From Rhynochetos jubatus (lineage: Eukaryota > Chordata > Aves > Eurypygiformes > Rhynochetidae), in contig CM050656.1 of NCBI GenBank assembly GCA_027574665.1, positions 8,507,501 to 8,571,500 of the forward strand: a stretch of DNA of 64,000 nucleotides, written 5' to 3'. This document shows, in pieces, positions 56,641-64,000 of the stretch. Below the pieces are notes generated by a model. That model made no database searches. It had not been told where the DNA came from and saw only the letters and a program-made list of their open reading frames with translations. The position numbers and the translations under genes are program-made. Numbering within the stretch: position 1 is the stretch's first letter; each line of letters begins with the position of its first letter.

Positions 56641-58379
56641 TTCAGTGCTAGTGCATTATGGCTTTATAATAAGAGAGCTAGTCTAACTGTGCTTATTTTA
56701 TTGAAATTCCATTCGGAAATAAAGCATTTATGATTAGGAAAGATACCTGGTTTATGTCTGAAAAAATATTCAGGGGATTTTGGAGATACGGATATCTTTC
56801 CTGAATTCTGTCTGCTGTACACCAATCTCACACCAATATCTTTAATGGACTTACCCTTCATTTATCTCTTGCAAGTGAGAGGAAAATCAGACCCACTTTA
56901 TTTTTAAAAGTTTTAATTCTGGAAGTGAAAACTTTTTCAGTCCTTCAGGAAATTGCTGGCAAGCCTGCACCAAAGGCAGGTTTCTCCATCTCCCCTTACA
57001 CCCGCCCCAGTGCTGGCAGCCAGATGGCAGGTTCCTTCTGCCAGGCCAACCAGGACCCTTTACTTGGAGATCCCCTCTCGCTCTAAGTCATTACTCCAGC
57101 TTTACAAGCAGTTTAGTGGATGTTTGTCCCAAAGGACATGAAGTGAAGCACCGGTGAGCAATGCACAGAGGGTCTGGAATGCCCAAGCTCTAATCCCTGC
57201 AGTGCTGCTGGCCCTCTTGGTGCTGGCCAACTGGTGTCCTTTCAGTGTCTCTCAGCTTGCTGGAGGAGCAGGGGTGATACCACTGTGAGAACCGGCCCTC
57301 CCTGAACAGGCAAAGCTGTGTAGTAACATGAGGAGGGGAGCAGAGCAGGAACCACAGCTCCTGTTTCATGGGACACACCGTATTCAGAATTTGCTGCTGT
57401 TCTGGGAAAACAGCAGTAATGACTCCACACTCAAAATTTCCCATTGAATGCTTTTGGGCCAACTGGAATGTTTCATTTGGGTTTCAACTCTTAATAGCAC
57501 AACCAAATATAATTTATATTTTGCAGTGGAAAAGCCAATTCCACATTGACAAGAGAGGCAGCTGAGTCTTGAAATTCACTCCATTCTCCCTACTTTTTCT
57601 CCCCCTTTACAAAAGTACCTGTGGGAACAGCTGTTTGTTTGCAAAGGAACGCTCCCTACTGAAGATTTTCTAGTGATGCATAAGACGGTTGTTACAAATA
57701 TCAGCCCAGACCTTAGAGCAGCTGCTGGGGTTCCTTCTGTAGCCTTTAAAAATCCCTCACTGCAGCCATTCTGGCAGTTCCTTCTACATGTGGGCAGAGC
57801 CAGCCTGACTGCATCAGGTGTTTAAATGCCCTGCTTTGAGTCTATCTCCCTTACTCCGTTCGTGATCGTGACACAACAGTTTAGGCTGGCTCAAGGAGGA
57901 TTGTCAGCGCCGCAGTTCGGAATGCTCTTATCTGCGGAGACCTGCAGGGTTAGCAGAGAAAAGCATCCAGCATCTTCCTCTCCTCCGGAAATTGAATGTA
58001 TCATTTCTCTCAGACTCCCAGGGGCCACAGCCTCCAAGGCTAAAAACCCACAACTATTACTGAACCTAATTACCACCTGACAGCAAAGTGCTTTTCCGTA
58101 GCATCATTCAGTTACCTCATCAAAAGGAATGTTTGTTTGCTTTCTTCATTTTAAATTAAAGAACCACTGACAGTGGTAACTGAAGCATTTTAATCTCATC
58201 AAATATCCATGTCCATCTCTATAGAGACAGCCACGCCAGCAGGGAAAGATACACATCTATAATCGGGTTGCACTGAGCAAATTTTTCTCATTCCCCCACC
58301 AGTCTAATGGGGTGAGAGATCTTTTGTTTGGGAAGTGCTGCCTCGCAGTAAAATCCTAAATACGGTAAATGTTCAGCCC
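56641..58379. other. Unique non-coding sequence
   Basis: No gene, RNA or firm repeat was recognised. The part at 56640-56860 is AT-rich and repeat-free and could be weakly constrained, but nothing in it is specific. Chance frames of up to 90 codons are present. Confidence 0.55.
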
Positions 58380-58880
58380 AAAGCCAACAGATGTTTAAGG
58401 AATAGATTTTTTAAAGATTCATGTTGTTAATTTCCTGACAGCTTTCAAATACCGGCTTTTCCCTGTAAGTCGACAAATGCCTTCTATTTGTACCCTGGGC
58501 TTTGTCACCTGACATTTGATCAGAGCCTGTATATATATAAAATGTACATCACCAAAATGAAATTGGTCTTTGAAGCTGTCATGTTAACTGCAAACCTGTC
58601 CAAAAGAAAACCTTGCAAACTGCTGGGAAACAGAAGATGGCTGTGGCTTTAAATATGCCTTGGCTAGGCAGTGGCACTAGGAAAGGATTGGAATATGTAA
58701 AATGATACTAAATATCTGTGTAATCAGGACTAATTATATGGCATGGTTATTAGCTCGAAACAGGACATGTTGTGCCCACAGTTTATGAAAATATATTAAA
58801 ACATTACCAGATTCCACATCCCCATTGAAAGAAAGCTGCAGAGTTAATAAACGTGTAAGGGACGACTAATTGGCTGCTTT
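58380..58880. promoter_or_regulatory. Candidate conserved non-coding block
   Basis: About 500 repeat-free bases are AT-rich and almost free of CpG, with TAAT-type cores concentrated at the right (GGACTAATTATATGG, GGTTATTAGC, GAGTTAATAAACG, CGACTAATTGGC) and a short TATATATATA stretch at 58531-58540. There is no notable open frame in any of the six frames, which itself contrasts with the flanks. This is a composition-based hypothesis. Confidence 0.3.
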
Positions 58881-60929
58881 GTCCCAGCCTACTACAGGCA
58901 GAACGATTTCTGTTTGAGGGAATTAGTGCAGCCAAAATGTGTTACAGTGATAGCCCTGGAAATAGCAACAACCTGCAACGCTTCCAGGGCACATCTGACT
59001 GAAAGATCTTAAAGAAGGAAATGTTTGTGCTGGTTGGTTTGAGCAGTTGATTGCTAGAAATTCACGTTGAACCCATCGTTGTGGTGGTCTCTGAAGGGTT
59101 GGGGTGAGCTTTGGTGAGCCTAGCAACAGGCAATCCTGTTCCCTCCCAACGTGTCCTCACCAGTGAGAGGAGGAGTTCGCAGTCGCAGGCCATAGACATC
59201 AAGCTTGGAAGCTTCATCTCCCCCTTGTAACCCTGGATAAACCTCAAGTTCCCAGGTAGCTCAGATCGCTGAAAAGACCTCTGGACTGTGCACGGACTCT
59301 GCAGAGGCCAAACGTGAAAATGAAATGCTTAAAGGGTCTTTTTAGCACTGCCTTTACTTCTAGGTTCTTTCCTTATCCCCTCCCTGTCCAGCCTGGTTAT
59401 TCTCCCATCCAAACACAGCTCATCAAGTTCCTCCCAGGACCCTTCAGCCCCTTCCCTCTGGCTGACCTTCCTCCAACCTTCCCCCAGTTCCCCCCGAAGC
59501 CCAGCCCAGTGGCCATGCAGCATTTCCCACAGCCTGCAAAGGAAGGTCAGGACTTGTTTCAAAGAGTTACCCCAATGTGCCCTACAGTGGGAAGACCCCG
59601 TGATCCCAAAAAACCAGCCGGTTCAGAAAGATAATGTCTGTTATTATCAACACACTAAGCAATTATTTTCCTGAAGGTGATGTGTCTGCAGCGAGCTAGG
59701 AAAGCATCAATGACTCAGCTGGGAGGGCAGGAAGGTTAGAATATTTTCCTATGTGAGCTAATGAATTAAGCCTTGCTGAAAATGCTGGACATTTTCTGGA
59801 GCGACAAGCCGGTAGGCCTATGAATTTCTCTCAGAGTAAGAGAGACTTCTGTGCTGCCCAGAGAAGCTGCTGGAGAAGAGAGCACTGCCCCTTAGACATG
59901 CTTCAGAGAGGCTCGGGAAAGCCCGTCCTGGACACAAAGACGACTCTCTAAGGTTGGGTTAAGTGGGTACAGAGCAGGAGAGTGCAGTGTGGCAGTGAAG
60001 GTTCATGACCTTCCTCTCCTCTTGTTACTGTCCTTTTTTAAGCTGCTCGGCGACCAGCAAATTCTGCTCCCACTGTGTTCACTGGAAAGCCTTTGAGTGG
60101 GATTCCCTTTGATGCTGCTGGTGGCACAGGGAGCTCTTCCCCTTACCAAGTGTCTATCCTGCACTCACCTCTTTCTACTTGTGCCAGAGTCAAAGTTAAG
60201 ATTGCTCAGGTCGAAAGTGAGAAACGTCCTCCACTGAATTCCTTGGTAAAGGTGAAAAATGTGTGAGAGATTATGAGAAAGCAGAATGCAGCTGTTACAG
60301 AGGAAGGCTAAGGCAGGAAAACTGCATTTTTTACTGGAAAATTTGCAAATTCCACTCACCTTGCACCACTTTAATTCCACCCCTTTGCACATACCAGCAT
60401 TGCTCTGTTCCTTCCCTCCAGCTCATTGACTGTGCAGCAGAGCCCTGCTCCAGCACAGCGTCAGCAGGGCTGTTGCCACTTCAAACCACTGACATTGTCT
60501 CTCTGAGAGCCAGCACTTCCATGTTTCTCATTTTCTGGACACACCGGAGTTCAGATTATGAAAGTGCTGAGTGCTTACAGCTCTGACTGCGCTTAGGGGA
60601 GCTGGGCTTTGAACAGACACAAGGTGGATACCCTGAAAAATCCCACCTGGGCCTCACTAGTGGAGCATTCAGCAACTCATGTCTGCCCCACGTATTCCTG
60701 TAGGTAAAACCCAGGCTCTCACTCACAGGAGCGTTGGAAGAGAAATTCCTTCCTGTGTGGGAAGCTCACGGTTGCTGCACTGACACACATGAGTGAAAAG
60801 TCCAGGAGAACATGAATAATTCTGTCTAAGAGCAGGGATTTCATGGCATGCAGCAAATAATGCCTTGGGCCACACACTGAACAAAAAAGGCACAGAAAAA
60901 ATATTGACTGGCCCTTCATTAATTGCCGT
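58881..60929. other. Unique non-coding sequence
   Basis: The 106-codon frame at 59314-59634 (plus) is proline-rich and does start with ATG, but the Pro content follows from a C-rich DNA stretch and no known protein is recognised. No RNA gene or repeat was identified. Confidence 0.55.
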
Positions 60930-61135
60930 CTGTCCGTCGTGCCCTGAATGAAGCAGCAGTCTTGTTGAAGAAAAAGTAGGCTGTGATGAGGTAATTAAAG
61001 AGCACATCAGAAGGCATATCCGCCAGGAGGTTGAATTAAAATTGCTCTGACAGCCTTTATTCTGGCAATTCCTCCTTTTGCTGCTTGACTTTGCAGCCTT
61101 AATGATGATGTATGAGTTCACAGCTGCGTATCCAA
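60930..61135. promoter_or_regulatory. Candidate conserved non-coding block
   Basis: This repeat-free block contains GAGGTAATTAAAGAGC, GTTGAATTAAAATTGC and CCTTAATGATGATG, sharply different from the GC-rich DNA to its right. It overlaps the middle of a 178-codon minus-strand frame (60723-61259) that opens at GTG and has no domain. The evidence is compositional. Confidence 0.25.
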
Positions 61136-62979
61136 AGGCTAGATGGGCCCAGGGGACTGTCCCTTCATCCTCAGAGGCCATGGGCACCACCACCTGCATC
61201 GTGCTGGGTGGAGCTGGGGAACGTCTTCCCTCTGGACAGGCACAGTCTGTCAGAGGCACTTCCGACAGGACAACTCAGACTTTCGAGTTCTGAGCCCCAT
61301 CTTGACACTACAGAGCTGTGTCCAGAGGCTGTGTGGTCTTATGGGCTCAGACTGATACCATCCCAGGGATTTGCTGCTTTCTAGCACAGGCTGTGTGTGG
61401 GTCCTTCTGTCCCACTGGGTCTGGGATGTTCTTCCCAGTCCTCTTCCCGTGTTTCAGAAAAGACCCTCTCTACGCTCCCAAGCTCTGCCTTAAGGATTTT
61501 TGAGGTTTCACCTGCAGTTGGTAGTGCTTTCTTTGATCTGGGCACGACTGACATGACTGCTGGGAGTGAAGCGCAGCCACCTCTCTGATCTATATAGACG
61601 CCTGCTCCTCATCATTCCCCAGGGGCTCTGATGCCATCCCCAGTTCACTTCTCCTGAATTTAAGTCACTGTCCTTTCATATCGCCCCCACCATTTTCAGT
61701 GGCTGAAAGCAGACTCGGATACCAGAACCAAAACAAACCAGAGCAATCCTGAAGACGTTTGTGGGTTTGGCCATTACGCTTGACCACAGACGCTACACAC
61801 AGGCTCTTCACCTTCCCCAGGCTACTTGTAACATCAGCAGCCCACTCTACTACACCCCTGAGGGGGGTGAAGGGGCTCCCAGAAAGTCCCAAGGCACCAA
61901 AATGGTGCCAGTATCATAAACACTGCTGTCAATGCCTCTTGTGCTGACAGAGCAAAGTAAACGGTTTGTTCCCCTTCCTGCTCCACAGGAAGGTCAGCAA
62001 AACCACTTACAATGTGGAGATAGAGGAGGAAATTAAATGAGGTCAGAGTCAAAACTCTCCATCACCATCCTGGCTCCCTTGGAGGGAGGATTGCATCCTA
62101 TGTCAGGGATTTCACCAGGACCTGATCCATAGGTGCGCTATAGCTGTGTCGCTCTTGTAGGGACAAGGGGGACCGGACTGTGTGTTACTGAAGTCTTCTT
62201 TATGTTACTGGCAGGGCTGGGCAGGGCTGCAGTGGTGCCCAGTCCTACCAGTTAGCACAGAAACACCAGCCTGCAGGCTGTCTTACCTGGCTCCCCACGT
62301 GTTCAAACCGTGTAAAGCTCATACAAGTGTCTAACCCCCCCTTGCTTTATCCTCCCACATTGGCCAGTGTTCCTTTAAAAGGGAAAATATATGAAAAACC
62401 CAACCAAACCAAGCTGTTGAGGAGTCCAATAACTTCAATCTGATTTCCAGAGCTGTGAATTGTATTAGTAATGGCGGCACTACTATGGTTTAAAGGCAAA
62501 TTACATGTTTTGCCTCAAAAATTAATTTTTGTTTTTTCCCCCTTCTCTATTGGTAATTATAATCTGTCAGCTCACTCCCACACAACGTCTGCACGTTTTA
62601 TGCAACTCTTGATACTTGTAGCTGTCATTAAAGAAAACCTTTCAGGTTTTACACGGTGACACGTTTGCGTGGGTTCAATGAAAAGGATCTATTTGGAGAG
62701 TTTGGGGAGTTTTGCAGTGCTTGGCCAGCTCCCAGCTGAGGGCTCACCAAAACACCACATTACAACAATTACCTTGTCAAGCAGTGGGGAACCAGAGTGC
62801 CTGCTGGAAGGATTTTACCCTGGATTTAAGCGCACACACTAAAGCACATGCGAGCAGCCAAGTACACCTCCGGCTTGGTCCTGCTTTCAGACAGCCGCTG
62901 AACAGAGGGTGTGTAAAAATACTTCAGGTCTAGCCCAGGGAGCCAGTGTGCCTGATGGGTGGCCCAGCAGGAGAAAATA
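61136..62979. other. Unique non-coding sequence
   Basis: Several overlapping plus-strand frames (60-90 codons) at 61078-61588 reflect GC-rich, stop-poor DNA. No domain, RNA or repeat was recognised. CACCCCTGAGGGGGGTG near 61854 is a small imperfect inverted repeat. Confidence 0.55.
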
Positions 62980-63140
62980 ATCTGCATTACTGTATGAAGT
63001 AGATTGGGTCCACATTAACAATCCCTTTCAAAATGAAGGTGCTGTCAGCTGCTTTAATTTAATTTACTCTACCTTAATTCACTTTTGGAAATGAGCTAAA
63101 TGAATAAATTGAATTATGGCTACTTTAACTCTGAAGGAGC
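62980..63140. promoter_or_regulatory. Candidate conserved non-coding block (small)
   Basis: The AT-rich stretch with ACATTAACAATCC, GCTTTAATTTAATTTACTC, CCTTAATTCACTTTTGG and GAATTATGGC has no repeat signature. It is short and weakly supported. Confidence 0.2.
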
Positions 63141-63484
63141 ATATCCACATAGGAGCTTACTGTGGTTTCACTAATCAGCTTTACATTTACACCCTAAACG
63201 TATTTGGATTAGCTCTCACAGGCATCCTCATGCAGATAACGCCTGGAGATGCCCACCTGCTTTCCCATTCCTTCCTTGGGCCTGTTGTTCTGAGGAAGCT
63301 GGGGATCGCTAAGCAGATTTACAGCATCTGTGTTATTCCATGCTTCACCCCTGTCTGGATTCTCTCTGTATTTCTAAAGAGCAGGACAGACACTGCTCTG
63401 AAAGCAGAAACAGCTGCTGTGTGTAGGGTGGGTTGACATGGGTAACAGCTGATGTACATATCCTGTTAATCCCAGGATACTGAT

Positions 63485-63508
63485 ATCCCTTGAGCTCGCT
63501 CAAGGGAT
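63485..63508. repeat. Perfect hairpin, 10-bp arms, 4-nt loop
   Basis: ATCCCTTGAG (63485-63494) and its exact complement CTCAAGGGAT (63499-63508) flank CTCG. The structure would form in DNA or in RNA from either strand. No T-run follows, and in a eukaryotic context it is not interpreted as a terminator. Confidence 0.85.
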
Positions 63509-63936
63509 GGTCATTTGCTGCTAGCATCTCATCAGGTAGGCGTAACCTGTTGTTCTCCTGCTGCTCCTTAGGAAATAGGTGGGTGGGAGACAAAAGAAAA
63601 CCTATTCCCACCATCTCTGCTGCTTCCTGCTCAGGGTTCAGTAAAGATACACGATGATGGCTGGGTCTGAGCCACATGCAGTCTTGTAATTGCGGCTACT
63701 TCTCCTTCTCTTGAGTGACAACATGGTTCCAGTTACAAGCCAATCGTTCCTGCCTCCGCACTGTCTCCTCGGCAAAGCGGGTGCCTTGCTGCAGTGAGCT
63801 GGGGAAGGAGGGCAGGAGCCGAGGGATGGCCGGCAAGTAGCAGGGTCCCTTGTGTGGCAGAGGGGGAGAGAGCTGAAAACGGTCCTGGGGAGCAGGCTGT
63901 CATAGAATGCCTTCTCTATAATCAGCGTGGACCAGT

Positions 63937-63958
63937 CCCTGTGTTCAGAAACACAGGG
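63937..63958. repeat. Perfect hairpin, 9-bp arms, 4-nt loop
   Basis: CCCTGTGTT (63937-63945) and AACACAGGG (63950-63958) are exact complements separated by CAGA. It lies in the last 70 bases of the window. Pairing does not continue beyond the nine base pairs. Confidence 0.85.
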
Positions 63959-64000
63959 CCGCAGGGTATGGACCTGATGAGATTGCCAGATAGCACTAGG

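Noticed and set aside
59314-59634. Proline-rich 106-codon frame
   Set aside because: The proline content is a by-product of a C-rich DNA stretch; no conserved motif was seen.
60723-61259. 178-codon minus-strand open frame
   Set aside because: It opens at GTG, has no domain, and overlaps several plus-strand frames in stop-poor DNA.
1-64000. Prokaryotic features: operons, ribosome binding sites, CRISPR arrays, integrases, toxin-antitoxin pairs
   Set aside because: The DNA is vertebrate, as shown by CR1 and MIR elements; no regularly spaced repeats or dense coding were present.
1-64000. Endogenous retrovirus or viral gene remnants
   Set aside because: No long terminal repeats, primer-binding site or recognisable gag/pol/env reading frames were seen.
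1-64000. tRNA genes
   Set aside because: Scanning for TTCGAATC-like B boxes gave only isolated words (for example near 27673 and 52129) without a matching A box and cloverleaf.

Overview
This window looks like non-coding chromosomal DNA from a bird. The best evidence is a 3' CR1 LINE end at 16846-17120 carrying the typical avian tail motif (AAGGTCCCTTCCAACCC ... GATTCTAT), and a second very short copy of the same tail at 29289-29331. The rest of the repeat content is sparse and old: eroded CR1/L3-type LINE pieces and MIR-like SINE pieces, which is what bird genomes usually show. A crocodilian or turtle also carries CR1, so 'bird' is an inference from low repeat density plus the CR1 type; the species cannot be named.

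No protein-coding gene, rRNA, tRNA, CRISPR array or prokaryotic feature could be supported. Long open frames exist (231, 178, 177, 149 and 148 codons) but none shows a recognisable domain, and the four of these other than the 149-codon frame begin at GTG rather than ATG, so they are most simply chance frames. The window is therefore either intergenic (gene-desert-like) or the inside of one or more very long introns. Two unusually good polypyrimidine-plus-AG tracts (48105-48148 and 51966-52049) are the only exon-boundary-like signals I noticed, and neither opens a convincing exon.

Layout. 1-4.8 kb: unique sequence with one MIR relic near 0.4 kb. 4.8-8.3 kb: a 16-bp palindrome, a short dispersed repeat pair, and an antisense CR1/L3 relic at 7.9-8.2 kb that may be two pieces. 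9.9-12 kb: two poly-C runs. 16.2-17.1 kb: a TAAT-rich block, a MIR piece and then the young CR1. 19.2-20.6 kb: MIR, then a long AT-rich, homeodomain-motif-rich block. 26-31.5 kb: two MIR pieces, the 43-bp CR1 tail and an old sense CR1. 39-40.5 kb: two opposed MIR pieces, then two purine-rich tracts. 44.5-46 kb: a candidate conserved block followed by an antisense CR1/L3 relic. 51.2-52.4 kb: a 23-bp tandem duplication, a C-rich repeat able to form a G-quadruplex on the minus strand, a polypyrimidine tract and a possible ancient SINE. 53.9-54.2 kb: another antisense CR1/L3 relic. 58.4-58.9 kb and 60.9-61.1 kb: candidate conserved non-coding blocks. 63.5-64 kb: two perfect short hairpins.

There are no genes here to assemble into a pathway. 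The most plausible function is cis-regulatory: several repeat-free, AT-rich blocks dense in TAAT/ATTA cores could be conserved enhancers of a developmental gene outside the window. That is inference from composition only and needs a cross-species alignment. I did not find a new biological system.
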